NCBI RefSeq assembly: GCF_024464185.1
Contig: NZ_JANHAU010000006.1
Span: 124,001-188,000 of the forward strand
Direction of reading: 5' to 3'
DNA length: 64,000 nt
Origin: Haloarchaeobius salinus
GTDB taxonomy: Archaea > Halobacteriota > Halobacteria > Halobacteriales > Natrialbaceae
The notes below the pieces were generated by a model that did not search any database, was not told the DNA's origin, and worked only from the letters and a program-made list of their open reading frames with translations. Below are positions 1-8,964 of this stretch, piece after piece (position 1 is the first letter of the stretch; each line of letters begins with the position of its first letter). The position numbers were made by a program, and so were the translations under genes.

Positions 1-631
1 CGGTCCCCCCGTCGAACAGCCCGTACGGCGTGAACCGGACGAAGTCGACGCCGGAGACGTAGGCGAGCCCCGCCCCGGCGGCGAGCACGAGCAGGAGCAG
101 GCGGCCCGACGACCCGCGCGTCGACAGTCCGATGGCCGCGAAGGTGATGGTGACGCCGAGCAGGAACATCGCGGTCGTGGTCGCCCACGCCGTCGGGATC
201 GCGAGCAGCGCGAGGTCGCCGGACGCGACGGCCGGCGTGAAGCCGACGGCGATGGGTAGCAGGAAGAGGACGGCGTAGTACACCGCGTCCTTCAGCAGGA
301 AGACGCCGAGCAATCGGCGCTGGGACACCGGCAGGGTACGCGCGCTGAACACCAGCATCGTCACGTCGCCGAGCACGTCCCGCATGGCGTCCTGCCCGAC
401 GAAGCCGGTCGAGCCGGTCCGCAGGCCGAAGAAGAGCGCGAGCCCGTGGACACCCGCGACGACGGCGGCGATGTCGGTGCCGGTCGTCGTCAGCAGGTAC
501 ACCGCCCCCGAGGTCAGCAGCGCGACGAGGACGGGGAACGCGCCGAACCGGCTCCCGCCGAACAGCTCGCTGTGGAGTCGCCACTCCTCCCGGAGCATCT
601 CGACGAACAGCCGGCGGTTCAGGCTAGTCAT
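1..631 (-). CDS. ABC transporter permease, partial (C-terminus beyond window)
   Basis: About 210 residues are visible, starting at the ATG at 629-631 and running off the left edge. The start overlaps the end of the ATPase gene upstream, so the two are translationally coupled. The protein begins MTSLNRRLFVEMLREEW and then shows at least four hydrophobic segments of about 20 residues, as in ABC-2 type permeases. With the neighbouring ATPase it would form an ABC-2 exporter at the cytoplasmic membrane. No substrate can be read from the sequence. The family is inferred from the membrane pattern and the ATPase neighbour, not from a catalytic motif. Confidence 0.75.
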   Translation of the reverse strand, partial: MTSLNRRLFVEMLREEWRLHSELFGGSRFGAFPVLVALLTSGAVYLLTTTGTDIAAVVAGVHGLALFFGLRTGSTGFVGQDAMRDVLGDVTMLVFSARTLPVSQRRLLGVFLLKDAVYYAVLFLLPIAVGFTPAVASGDLALLAIPTAWATTTAMFLLGVTITFAAIGLSTRGSSGRLLLLVLAAGAGLAYVSGVDFVRFTPYGLFDGGT

Positions 632-1379
632 CGCCCGGGGACGCCATCGGTTCGGTCCACTCCTCGTCGCTCCCGACGTTGGCGACGAACGTGTCGAGCA
701 GCGACTCGTCGCCGTCCATCTCGCCCGGTCGCCGGTCGGCGATGAGCCGGCCCTCGTAGACGATGCCGACGCGGGTGCAGATCTCCTCGGCGACCTCGAT
801 GTGGTGCGTCGAGATGAACAGCGTGTTCCCCCGCTCGCGGTAGTCCTGGAGGAACCGCTTCACGCGCTCCTGGACGATGGGGTCGAGGTTGGCCAGCGGC
901 TCGTCGATGAACACGACCTGGGGCTCGTGGAGGAACGCCTGCGTTATCATCACCTTCTGCTGTTGCCCGCGCGAGAGGTCGGTGCTGAGGGTGTCGAGCT
1001 TCTCCGCGAAGGAGAGCCGCTGTGCCCACTGCTCGACGCGCTCGTCGACCACGTCGGGCGGGACGTCCCGCACCGTCGCGACGAAGTCGAAGTACTCCCG
1101 CGGCGTCATGAAGCTCGGCGGCGACTCCTGCTCGGGGAGGATGCCGACGTGCCGGCGGACCTCGACCGGGTCCGCGACCGGGTCGTGGCCGAGCACCGAC
1201 GCGGTCCCCGAGTCGGGCTGGAGCTGCCCGGTCAGGATGCCGATGGTCGTGGTCTTGCCCGCGCCGTTCGGTCCGAGCGCCCCGAACAGCTCGCCGGCCT
1301 CGATGTCGAGCGAGAGGTCCGCGAGCGCGGTGACGTCGCCGTAGGTCTTCCGGAGGTTCTCGGTTCGGATCGCACTCAT
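624..1379 (-). CDS. ABC-2 type transporter ATP-binding protein
   Basis: A 251-residue ABC ATPase that would power the exporter with the permease that follows it. Walker A GPNGAGKT is at residues 36-43, the ABC signature LSRGQQQK at 135-142, and Walker B with catalytic glutamate (VVFIDEP) at 155-161. A switch histidine is present in ISTHH. Length and order are normal for the family. A TATA-like stretch (CTTTATGTTTC, minus strand, about 1404-1413) lies some 30 nt before the ATG, implying a leaderless or very short-leader transcript. The substrate is unknown. Confidence 0.93.
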   Translation of the reverse strand: MSAIRTENLRKTYGDVTALADLSLDIEAGELFGALGPNGAGKTTTIGILTGQLQPDSGTASVLGHDPVADPVEVRRHVGILPEQESPPSFMTPREYFDFVATVRDVPPDVVDERVEQWAQRLSFAEKLDTLSTDLSRGQQQKVMITQAFLHEPQVVFIDEPLANLDPIVQERVKRFLQDYRERGNTLFISTHHIEVAEEICTRVGIVYEGRLIADRRPGEMDGDESLLDTFVANVGSDEEWTEPMASPGDD

Positions 1380-1496
1380 CAGTCGTCCGATGTAACGTAT
1401 CGAAACATAAAGACGGTTCTGCCCGACGAGGTAATCACTCCTTATCCGGCTCTCACGCCGGTAGAACGGCCGAGGGGTCCTCCCGGACCCGCTCGC

Positions 1497-2081
1497 TCAG
1501 TCCGGCCGGCCGCTCCGGAGCCGCCGTCCGAGCCGCTGGAGCGGTCTCGTCCCGGTGTACAGCTGGACCAGGAGCGAGCCGATCATCGCGACCGAGAACA
1601 CGACGGCGACCCCGACCGCGCCCACGTCCGCCAGCAGCGGGACGCCGAGGTCCGCGGCGATGACGGTCGCCATCGCCGCGAGCCCGAGCAGCAGGTAGTG
1701 CTGGTACCACGGGAGTCCCGTGTTGCTCATGACGGTCGTGTACGGCACGAGCTCGTCGGCGAGGTCGGTGAGCGACACCGACTTCGTGTTCGAGTCGTAC
1801 TCCACGATCTCCAGGCCGTCGAGCTTCGGCAGATGGGTCTGGTGCAGGGACGCGTAGACGCTGTCGCGGATGTTCCGCGGTGGCGGTGACTCGCCCGTCT
1901 CCTCCGCCGCGATTGACTCGGAGAGCTCGCGGAGCGTCGAGTCCCCCCCGGTTCGACGGAGCTCCTTGAGCACGAGCCGGCGGCGCTGGTTGCTCAGTAC
2001 GGAATGTATCTCCCCCTCTTCGAGCGCTGTCGCGTTCACAGCGCGTTCGGTACGACTAATCGATGGCGTGCTGATTGACAC
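1497..2081 (-). CDS. Membrane-anchored winged-helix protein (DUF7344-like)
   Basis: A 194-residue protein starting at GTG. Residues about 20-110 form a winged helix of the haloarchaeal DUF7344 kind (EEGEIHSVLSNQRRRLVLKE, then VYASLHQTHLPKLDGLEIVEYD). Two hydrophobic segments follow at about 128-168 (HYLLLGLAAMATVIAADLG and VAVVFSVAMIGSLLVQLY), and the protein ends in a basic tail. It is therefore probably a membrane-tethered transcription regulator. The family assignment is from recall of the pattern; the target genes are unknown. It is transcribed toward the ABC genes but separated from them by about 115 bp. Confidence 0.7.
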   Translation of the reverse strand: MSISTPSISRTERAVNATALEEGEIHSVLSNQRRRLVLKELRRTGGDSTLRELSESIAAEETGESPPPRNIRDSVYASLHQTHLPKLDGLEIVEYDSNTKSVSLTDLADELVPYTTVMSNTGLPWYQHYLLLGLAAMATVIAADLGVPLLADVGAVGVAVVFSVAMIGSLLVQLYTGTRPLQRLGRRLRSGRPD

Positions 2082-2105
2082 CTCTCTTCTCCCCCGCTAT
2101 GAGGG

Positions 2106-2160
2106 AGGGTATCAACCCTAATAGCTCTACGCCCTGTATGGCCAACACGTTTATATACTC
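2106..2160. promoter_or_regulatory. Inverted repeat and TATA box in the 2082-2317 intergenic region
   Basis: A short inverted repeat, AGGGT-ATCA-ACCCT, lies at 2108-2121, and a strong archaeal TATA box (GTTTATATACT) follows at about 2148-2159. The TATA box reads well on both strands. It could serve the DUF7344-like gene to the left or transcripts toward the UspA remnant and antiporter to the right. A second weaker TATA-like stretch, GGTTATTTACG, is near 2228-2238. No gene is visible between 2082 and 2317. Confidence 0.4.
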
Positions 2161-2317
2161 GCCCGTTGGAGGTGGGTGCTTGGCAACGACTCGTTACCGG
2201 GCGGTTTGGTCGCATAATGATTGCTTACGGTTATTTACGTCGGCCACTGACGGTCGGCATCGCTGTCGGTCGACGCGACACCCAACAGTTAACCCTGCCG
2301 CCGACACTGCCACGGAT

Positions 2318-2464
2318 ATGCACGTACTCGTCCCCATCGACGGCTCGGACCCCGGCGTCCGGGCCCTCTCGTTCGGGATCGATCTCGCGGACCGGTTCGA
2401 GGGCGAGCTGGGAGCGCGGCCGAGACGAAGCTCGACGCCCAGCAACGTGACGGTGGTGCCCTGA
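2318..2464 (+). pseudogene. UspA remnant with internal deletion
   Basis: A 48-codon frame begins exactly like a universal stress protein (MHVLVPIDGSDPGVRAL, then about 15 helix-1 residues) and ends SNVTVVP, which matches the last residues of UspA proteins (compare CPVTVVR at the end of the intact copy at 34399). A full UspA domain is about 140 residues, so roughly 90 central residues, including the nucleotide-binding GxxGxxG loop, are missing while both ends are kept in frame. The simplest reading is an internal deletion. It sits 4 bp before the cation antiporter gene, so it may survive only as that gene's leader. It could instead be a real microprotein, which I think less likely. Confidence 0.7.
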
Positions 2465-2468
2465 CAGG

Positions 2469-3488
2469 ATGCTGAACGTCCTGCTGTTCCTCGGACTCGC
2501 AGCGGTCGGAACCGGGGTGACATGGGTCGGTAGCACGTGGTTAGAGCGGGCGAGCGAGCGCATCGGCGTCCACTACGGCCTCCCGCCGGTCGTGCAGGGT
2601 GCCATCGTCGCCGCGGTCGGCTCCAGCTTCCCGGAGCTGTCGAGCGTCCTGCTCTCCGTGCTCGTCCACGGCGAGTTCGAGCTCGGCGTCGCCGCCATCG
2701 TCGGCTCGGCGGTGTTCAACATCCTCATCATCCCCGCCGCCGCCGGCCTGAGCGGGGATATCGGCCTCACCGCCGACCGCGACCTCGTCTACAAGGAGGC
2801 ACAGTTCTACATGCTGTCGGTGGCGACGCTGTTCCTCGCGTTCGCGTTCGCGGTCATCTACTACCCGACCGAGACCGGCACGGCACTGCGGGGGACCATG
2901 ACGCCGCTGCTCGCGCTCATCCCGCTCGCGCTGTACGGGCTCTACATCTTCAACCAGTACCAGGACACCAACGACTACGACGCCAGCCACCACGAGCGCT
3001 CGACGAACATCGGGCGTCGCTGGCTCGAACTGATCGCCGGCCTCGCGGTCATCCTCGTCGGCGTCGAGATGCTCGTCGTCAGCGCCATCGAACTGGGTGA
3101 CGCGCTCGGCACCCCGTCGTTCGTCTGGGGGCTGACCGTCATCGCCGCGGGGACGAGCCTCCCCGACACCGTCGTCAGCGTCCAGGCCGCCCGTGGTGGC
3201 CGCGACTCGACCAGCCTCGCGAACGTCTTCGGGAGCAACATCTTCGACCTGCTCGTCGCCGTCCCGCTCGGCGTCGTCGTCGGCGGTGCCGTCGAGATAA
3301 ACTTCTCGCGGGCCGCCCCGATGATGGCCTTCCTCGTGTTCGCGACGGTGGTGCTGTTCACCCTGATGCGGACCGACATGAACGTCTCCGGCAGGGAGGC
3401 ATGGCTCCTGCTTGGGCTGTACGCCCTGTTCGTCGTCTGGCTCGTCCTGGAGGAACTCGGCGTCACCACCCTGGTCAAGGGCGGCTGA
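2469..3488 (+). CDS. Sodium/calcium exchanger family antiporter (CaCA, YrbG-like)
   Basis: A 339-residue polytopic membrane protein with about 10 hydrophobic segments. It carries the two inverted repeats of the Ca2+/cation antiporter family: GSSFPELSS with GSAVFNILI in the first half, and GTSLPDTVVS with GSNIFDLLVA in the second. The acidic residues in these motifs (E in FPELSS, D in LPDTVVS) are the expected cation ligands. It would exchange Na+ for Ca2+ or another cation at the cytoplasmic membrane. The start lies 4 bp after the UspA remnant stop, which suggests that an intact UspA once preceded it in an operon. The central loop is charged (QYQDTNDYDASHHERSTN), as usual for the family. Confidence 0.92.
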   Translation: MLNVLLFLGLAAVGTGVTWVGSTWLERASERIGVHYGLPPVVQGAIVAAVGSSFPELSSVLLSVLVHGEFELGVAAIVGSAVFNILIIPAAAGLSGDIGLTADRDLVYKEAQFYMLSVATLFLAFAFAVIYYPTETGTALRGTMTPLLALIPLALYGLYIFNQYQDTNDYDASHHERSTNIGRRWLELIAGLAVILVGVEMLVVSAIELGDALGTPSFVWGLTVIAAGTSLPDTVVSVQAARGGRDSTSLANVFGSNIFDLLVAVPLGVVVGGAVEINFSRAAPMMAFLVFATVVLFTLMRTDMNVSGREAWLLLGLYALFVVWLVLEELGVTTLVKGG

Positions 3489-3538
3489 GGGTCCGGTGGC
3501 GGAGACAGCTATTTTTCGGTCCGGTCCACAGTGCGGGC

Positions 3539-4099
3539 GTGGACGCCGTCGAACTATCGACAGTGGTGTACGTGCCCCGCGAGGAGGCGTTCGAGTTCCT
3601 GCTGGACTTCACGAACCACGAGCGCTACTCGGAGTACGTCGCCGACGTCACCAGACGCGGCGACGGCTCCGTCGGCACCCGGTTCGACGTCACGCTCCAG
3701 TGGTGGCGGCTGACCTACACACTCACGCCGGCGGTGACCGGGCTCGACCGCCCGGACCGCATCGACTGGCGGGTCCGGGACGACGTGCACGCTCAGGGCT
3801 ACTGGGCACTGGAGGCGGTCGACGACGACCCCGACGCCGGACACACCGTGGCCGACGGCGGCGAGGGTGACGACCGCCCGGGCACCCGCATCCGGCTCCG
3901 CATCGAGTTCGACCGGCGTCGCTCCCGGCTCGGCCGGCTCCGGCTCCCGCCGATGGTCTCGACCGACTGGGTGCTCCGGCGCATCAAACCGCTGGCCGCC
4001 CGCGAGGCCCAGCGGGTGTTCGAGCGGGCGGTCGCCGACCTGGAGGGCGAGCGTCGGCGCGTCGACCTCGAGTTCCACGTCCGCCCGTCGACCATCTGA
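3539..4099 (+). CDS. SRPBCC family (polyketide cyclase/START-like) protein
   Basis: A 186-residue protein starting at GTG. A TATA-like run, CTATTTTTCGG, lies about 27 nt upstream (3509-3518), so the mRNA is probably leaderless; this is why I reject the longer in-frame extension to 3401. The N-terminus ELSTVVYVPREEAFEFLLD followed by YSEYVADVTRRGDGSVGTRF is typical of the SRPBCC helix-grip fold, which binds lipids or hydrophobic ligands. An insertion rich in D and G near residue 100 (DDDPDAGHTVADGGEGDD) looks like a surface loop. No ligand is known. It stands alone between the antiporter and mutS. Confidence 0.8.
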   Translation: MDAVELSTVVYVPREEAFEFLLDFTNHERYSEYVADVTRRGDGSVGTRFDVTLQWWRLTYTLTPAVTGLDRPDRIDWRVRDDVHAQGYWALEAVDDDPDAGHTVADGGEGDDRPGTRIRLRIEFDRRRSRLGRLRLPPMVSTDWVLRRIKPLAAREAQRVFERAVADLEGERRRVDLEFHVRPSTI

Positions 4100-4166
4100 C
4101 CACAGCCACCCCGACTCCCGCCACAGACCGGGTCGCTCTTGTGGGTCGGCCGCCTGAGCCGCACCC

Positions 4167-6845
4167 ATGGACGGAGCGCTCGGACCGCCGGCGAAGATGG
4201 CCGAGCAGGCCGACGAGCTGACGCCGATGATGCGGCAGTACTTCGAGCTGACCGGGCGCTACGACGACGCGCTCGTGCTGTTCCAGGTCGGCGACTTCTA
4301 CGAGACGTTCTGCGAGGCCGCCGAGGTCACCAGCCGCATCTGCGAGGTGACCCTGACCAAGCGCGAGGACTCGACCGGTCGCTACCCGATGGCCGGCGTC
4401 CCCATCGACAACGCCGAGAGCTACATCGAGTCGCTGCTGGAGGCCGGCTACCGCGTCGCGGTCGCGGACCAGGTGCAGGAGCCCGAGGAGACGACCGGTG
4501 TCGTCGACCGGGCCGTGACCCGGGTCGTCACCCCGGGCACGCTCACCGAGGACGAGCTGCTCGCCTCGGCGGACAACAACTTCGTCGCCTGTCTCACCCG
4601 GAGCGCGGACCCGGACGACGAGCCGGCGACCTCCGGCGAGTACGGCTTCGCGGTGCTCGACGTCTCGACGGGCGACTTCTACGCGACGGCCCCGCCCTCA
4701 CCGGCCGCCGTCGCCGACGAGGTGGGCCGGTTCGACCCCGCCGAGGCCATCGTCGGGCCCGAGGTCGGCACCGACGCCTTCCCGGCCGACTGCATGGTCT
4801 CGCCGTTCGACCGGACCGCCTTCGACCGCGACGCCGCGGCCGGGAAGGTCCGTGAGTACTTCGGCGACCCCGACGCCCTCCTCGCGGGGGCGGCCGAGAT
4901 CCGGGCCTGCGGCGCGCTGCTCGCCTACGCGGAGTACGCTCGCGGCGGTGCCGGCGAGCCCGCGACGGACGACTCCGCGGGTGCAACGGAGTCCGAGGAC
5001 GGGCATCTCGACTACCTGAACCACCTCACCCGGTACGACCCTCGCGAGTACATGGTGCTCGACCCGACCGCACTCGCCAGCCTCGAACTGTTCGAACGCC
5101 GGGCGGTGCGGGGCGTCGAGGGCGCGACGCTCGCCGACGTGCTCGACGAGACCGCCTGCGCGATGGGCCGTCGCCGGCTCACAGACTGGCTCCGCCGTCC
5201 GCTCGTCGACGAGGAGCGCATCGCCGGCCGCCACGACGCCGTCGGCGAACTCGCTCGCGACCCCGCTACGCGGGAGCGGCTCCACGAACTCCTCCGGGAC
5301 GTGTACGACGTGGAGCGGCTCATCGCCCGCGTCTCCCGGGGTCGCGCGAACGCCCGCGACCTCCGCTCGCTGAAGGACACCCTCGACGTGGTGCCCGAGC
5401 TGAAGTCCGCCCTCGGCGACGTCGACTGCGACCGGCTCCGCCACCTCCGAGACGGGCTCGACGAACTCGAGGACGTGCGCGAGCTGATCGGCCGGGCGGT
5501 CCGGTCCGAACCTCCCATCGAGGTAACCGAGGGCGGCGTGATCCGGGAGGGCTACGACGACCGGCTCGACGACCTCCGCGAGACCGAACGCTCGGGCAAA
5601 CAGTGGATCGACGAGCTCGAAGCCGGCGAGCGGGAGCGCACCGGCATCGACTCGCTGAAGGTCGGCCACAACCAGGTCCACGGCTACTACATCGAGGTGA
5701 CGAACCCGAACCTCGATGCGGTGCCCGCGGACTACCAGCGCCGGCAGACGCTGAAGAACTCCGAGCGGTTCTACACGCCCGAGCTGAAGGAGCGCGAGGA
5801 CGAGATATTCCGGGCGGAGCAACGGGCCGACGACCTCGAGTACGAGCTGTTCCGCGAGGTGCGCGAGACCGTGGCCGCCGAGACCGAGCGCGTCCAGCGC
5901 CTCGCGGACCGCGTGGCGGCGCTCGACGTTTTCGTCGCGTTCGCCACGGCGGCCGCCCAGTACGGTTACAGTCGTCCCACCTTCTCCGAGGAGGGCATCG
6001 ACATCGCCGCCGGACGGCACCCGGTCGTCGAGCGCACGCAGGAGTCGTTCGTGCCGAACGACGCCAGCTTCGACCGCGAGGAGTTCCTCGCCGTCGTCAC
6101 CGGCCCGAACATGAGCGGGAAGTCGACGTACATGCGGCAGGTCGCGCTCATCTGCGTGATGGCCCAGGCCGGCAGCTTCGTGCCCGCCGCATCGGCCGAC
6201 CTGCGCATCCTCGACCGGGTGTTCACCCGCGTCGGCGCGAGCGACGACATCGCCGGCGGCCAGTCGACGTTCATGGTCGAGATGACCGAACTCGCCGACA
6301 TCCTCCGGGAGGCCAGCGAGGACTCGCTGGTCCTGCTCGACGAGGTCGGCCGCGGGACCTCGACGGCCGACGGGCTCGCCATCGCCCGTGCCGTCACCGA
6401 GTACGTCCACGACGAGCTCCGGGCGACGACCCTGTTCGCGACGCACCACCACGAGCTAACCGAGACGGCCCGCGGGCTCGACGGCGCGTTCAACCTGCAC
6501 TTCTCCGCGACCGAGACCGACGACGAGGTCCGGTTCAACCACGAGGTCGGTCCCGGTCCCGCCACGGCGTCCTACGGCGTCGAGGTCGCCCGCGCCGCCG
6601 GCGTGCCCAACGCGGTGCTGGACCGCTCGCGGGAGCTGCTCGCGCGGACGACCGCCGAGCCGGTCCCGAACAGTGGCGTCGACGAGCCAGCCGAGGCTTC
6701 GGACGTCGCTGCAGAAGGTGCTGACGGCGTCGAGGCCGAGGACGCCGCGGCCGTCGCCGGCCGGCTCCGACAGCTCAACGTCGCGGACACGACACCGATG
6801 GAAGCGCTGCGGCTCCTCGACGAGCTGCAGCGAGAACTGGAGTAG
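4167..6845 (+). CDS. mutS: DNA mismatch repair protein MutS
   Basis: An 892-residue MutS of the MutS1 type. The mismatch-reading Phe-X-Glu is present (F44-Y45-E46 in VGDFYETF). Connector, lever and clamp regions follow, and the ABC-type ATPase begins about residue 640 with Walker [10 protein letters not shown] and contains the [14 protein letters not shown] Walker B/signature region and ATHHHELTE. The C-terminus (from about 830) is an acidic linker leading to a short helical tail. Halobacteria generally carry mutS genes; the endonuclease NucS lies two genes downstream on the other strand. An alternative start is the Met at codon 11. No mutL is seen in the window. Confidence 0.97.
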   Translation: MDGALGPPAKMAEQADELTPMMRQYFELTGRYDDALVLFQVGDFYETFCEAAEVTSRICEVTLTKREDSTGRYPMAGVPIDNAESYIESLLEAGYRVAVADQVQEPEETTGVVDRAVTRVVTPGTLTEDELLASADNNFVACLTRSADPDDEPATSGEYGFAVLDVSTGDFYATAPPSPAAVADEVGRFDPAEAIVGPEVGTDAFPADCMVSPFDRTAFDRDAAAGKVREYFGDPDALLAGAAEIRACGALLAYAEYARGGAGEPATDDSAGATESEDGHLDYLNHLTRYDPREYMVLDPTALASLELFERRAVRGVEGATLADVLDETACAMGRRRLTDWLRRPLVDEERIAGRHDAVGELARDPATRERLHELLRDVYDVERLIARVSRGRANARDLRSLKDTLDVVPELKSALGDVDCDRLRHLRDGLDELEDVRELIGRAVRSEPPIEVTEGGVIREGYDDRLDDLRETERSGKQWIDELEAGERERTGIDSLKVGHNQVHGYYIEVTNPNLDAVPADYQRRQTLKNSERFYTPELKEREDEIFRAEQRADDLEYELFREVRETVAAETERVQRLADRVAALDVFVAFATAAAQYGYSRPTFSEEGIDIAAGRHPVVERTQESFVPNDASFDREEFLAVVTGPNMSGKSTYMRQVALICVMAQAGSFVPAASADLRILDRVFTRVGASDDIAGGQSTFMVEMTELADILREASEDSLVLLDEVGRGTSTADGLAIARAVTEYVHDELRATTLFATHHHELTETARGLDGAFNLHFSATETDDEVRFNHEVGPGPATASYGVEVARAAGVPNAVLDRSRELLARTTAEPVPNSGVDEPAEASDVAAEGADGVEAEDAAAVAGRLRQLNVADTTPMEALRLLDELQRELE

Positions 6846-6853
6846 TCCGGGGC

Positions 6854-7321
6854 CTATACGGGGGCCTCGAACTGGTTGTCGCACTCGGGGCAGCGCAGGT
6901 ACTGCCCGTCCTCCGTCATGAGGAACTGGAGCGTCTCCGACTCCCCACACTCGCGGCACTCCATCGGCACACGGATGTCCTCGCTCGGCGTCGGTGCCCC
7001 GAGCGCGATGACGACCGCGTCCTCGTCACCGTCGTTCACGCTCGTCTGGAAGTCGCCCGGCGCGAAGCGGACGACCTCGTGCTCGCCGACCACGAACTCC
7101 TCCTCCGGCGTCTGGAACGTCACCTCGCCCTCGACCACGTAGAACACCTCCTCCTGGTCGAAGTGGGCGTGCATCCCACCGGAGAGGGACTCGCCGGGCT
7201 CGATGGCGTAGTAGTTGATCGCGAGGTCGTCGGTACCGAGGTGGTCCGACAGGCCGCGCCGGTCGAGGTCCGAGCCGTCCATGAACGCCGGTTCCACGTC
7301 GTCGATGTCGACTTTCTCCAT
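6854..7321 (-). CDS. Cupin protein with C-terminal zinc ribbon
   Basis: A 155-residue protein. Residues about 30-110 are a cupin barrel (GGMHAHFDQEEVFYVVEGE as cupin motif 1, then VVRFAPGDFQTSVNDGDEDA as motif 2). The last 40 residues form a two-CxxC zinc ribbon (CRECG ... CPECDNQF). I chose the Met at 7321 because a TATA-like GACTTTT lies about 28 nt before it; the upstream in-frame Met at 7399 has no cupin-like sequence after it. The cupin could bind a metal and small ligand. The zinc ribbon suggests a nucleic-acid or protein contact. The function is unknown. Confidence 0.8.
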   Translation of the reverse strand: MEKVDIDDVEPAFMDGSDLDRRGLSDHLGTDDLAINYYAIEPGESLSGGMHAHFDQEEVFYVVEGEVTFQTPEEEFVVGEHEVVRFAPGDFQTSVNDGDEDAVVIALGAPTPSEDIRVPMECRECGESETLQFLMTEDGQYLRCPECDNQFEAPV

Positions 7322-7395
7322 GCGCCGGAGTCCGGACGGGAGCGTGAAAAGTCTCCCCGTCCCGGCGAGGGCGTCGCCGGCGTCCCGACTGGTTC

Positions 7396-8187
7396 TCACT
7401 CCCCCTCGGACGGGGGCTCGACCGCCGAGAACTCCAGCCCCCGGTCGGCCAGCATCCGGCGGGCGCGGTCGGTGACCGACGGCGCGACGAGGATGCCCCG
7501 GACCGTGGCGTCGGCGTGCAGGTCCCGCTCCAGCGCGTCGACGTACCGGGTCAGCTGGCCGACCGCGTCCGGCCCGACGCGCTTTCGCTTCAGCTCGACG
7601 ACCACGACGTTGCCGTCGGCGTCCTCGCCGAAGATGTCGACCGCGCCGGCGGCGGTCCGGCGCTCGGTGACGAGCGGCTGGAACCCCGGTTCGACCAGGT
7701 CGGGCGACTCCAGTACTCGCTGGCGGAGGTCCTCCTCGGAGCCGGTGAGCGAGAGCGACTCGCCGTCGTCGACGGCGAACGCGGACACCTGCCGGACCGA
7801 CTCGAAGCTGACGACGAGTTCCTCGTCGGGGCTCTCACGTGTGCTGACCAGCCGAAGCGGGGCGTCGTCGTCCGCGTCTGTCCCCTCGTCCCCGCCTTCG
7901 ACGCGCTCGACGCGCTGTGAACAGCCCGGTGGCTGCCAGTTCACCGGCTGCTGGCCCTCGTCGGTGTGGACCAGCACTGTCCCGTCGGGCTTCGCGGTGA
8001 CGTGGCGGTCGCCCGGGCCGAGCGTGCTCGACGCGCGGCCCTCGTAGTCGACCGAACAGCGGCCGAAGACGGTGAGCAGGTCGCCACGCTCCAGCGCCCC
8101 GGCCATCGCCGCTTCCGCCTCGGAGAGCGTCGGCTCGACGACGGTCCGGACGCCGGTCCCGGTTCGTTCGGTTGTCACTGCCCGCAA
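7396..8187 (-). CDS. nucS: Mismatch/flap endonuclease NucS (EndoMS)
   Basis: A 263-residue NucS. The N-terminal half is the small beta-barrel DNA-binding and dimerisation domain (GRCSVDYEGRASSTLGPGDR ... VNWQPPG). The C-terminal half is the RecB-like nuclease domain with GAVDIFGEDADGN then VVVELKRKR, which supplies the acidic residues and E-x-K of the active site, followed by QLTRYVD. In archaea and actinobacteria NucS cuts mismatched double-stranded DNA independently of MutS/MutL. It is encoded about 550 bp from the mutS stop, on the opposite strand. Length is normal for haloarchaeal NucS. Confidence 0.93.
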   Translation of the reverse strand: MRAVTTERTGTGVRTVVEPTLSEAEAAMAGALERGDLLTVFGRCSVDYEGRASSTLGPGDRHVTAKPDGTVLVHTDEGQQPVNWQPPGCSQRVERVEGGDEGTDADDDAPLRLVSTRESPDEELVVSFESVRQVSAFAVDDGESLSLTGSEEDLRQRVLESPDLVEPGFQPLVTERRTAAGAVDIFGEDADGNVVVVELKRKRVGPDAVGQLTRYVDALERDLHADATVRGILVAPSVTDRARRMLADRGLEFSAVEPPSEGE

Positions 8188-8232
8188 CTCGGGGGCGGCG
8201 GTACAAAAGCCGCACGCGTCGGGGCAGGCGTG

Positions 8233-8808
8233 TCAGGGTGGCAGCAGCACGGTCCGGCCCTCGGCCGCCCACTCCCGCACCCGGGTCCGGAGGTGCTCGC
8301 GGGATGCCGCCCCGTCGAGCCTGCCGGAATCGTGGAGCACGCGCACCGTGTCGGCGACGCCACGGAACCAGGCCGACACGCGTGCGGCGTCGCCGACCGG
8401 GTCGCGGCCACGCCGGAGCGAGACGAGCGCGCCGTCGCCCACGGGTTCGGCGTCGTCCAGCGCCCGGGCGAACCAGCAGGGCTGGAACGCGCGGACGTCG
8501 CCGGTTCGAGAGACCACGAACGCGGCCTCGTACTCGAGGAAGTCGAACCGCCCGGGGAGGGTGTCCAGGCTGGGCACCGAGCCCCGTGGCTGGGGGTCGA
8601 CCGGGGCGTCGTGGTCGGACGGGGTGTCGGGTCGCTCGCCAGCCACGACAGCTTCGTGCGCTGCCTGCTCCCAGCCCGCATTGGCTCCGAACGGGCTGTC
8701 CGGGCCGAGATCGTCGGACAGCGCGAAGCCGAGCGCGCCCCACTGCGAGTGATGCAGCGAGTACGACCCGTCGGCGCGTCCGTAGGCTACGAGCGCGCGG
8801 TGGCCCAT
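8233..8808 (-). CDS. Conserved haloarchaeal protein (DUF6735-like)
   Basis: A 191-residue soluble protein beginning MGHRALVAYGRADGSYSLHH, a start that I recall as typical of the haloarchaeal DUF6735 family. The middle carries FDFLEYEAAFVVSRTGDVRA and the C-terminus is helical (DTVRVLHDSGRLD, LRTRVREWAAEGRTVLLPP). No catalytic motif or membrane segment was recognised. It is upstream of nucS on the same strand, separated by about 45 bp. The function is unknown. Confidence 0.65.
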   Translation of the reverse strand: MGHRALVAYGRADGSYSLHHSQWGALGFALSDDLGPDSPFGANAGWEQAAHEAVVAGERPDTPSDHDAPVDPQPRGSVPSLDTLPGRFDFLEYEAAFVVSRTGDVRAFQPCWFARALDDAEPVGDGALVSLRRGRDPVGDAARVSAWFRGVADTVRVLHDSGRLDGAASREHLRTRVREWAAEGRTVLLPP

Positions 8809-8964
8809 CTGTTCCCCCTCGGCAGTACGTCCATCGGCCGTCCAGCTACGTCGAGTGCTGTCGTCATCCGACCGTCTTTGGTCCCGTCCCCGGCCATAAA
8901 CTGTCGGCTGGGTCGGACCGATGGAAATACCAGTCCGCCGGCAGATCGTCGGGACGTAGGACCG

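Noticed and set aside
384-1889. A 501-codon plus-strand open frame across the ABC genes
   Set aside because: It is antisense to the ABC ATPase and the winged-helix gene, and its product is Arg/Pro/Ser-rich without domains; GC-rich haloarchaeal genes commonly leave such shadows.
4698-6452. A 584-codon minus-strand open frame inside mutS
   Set aside because: It is antisense to mutS, which has intact motifs throughout, and the shadow product shows no recognisable fold.
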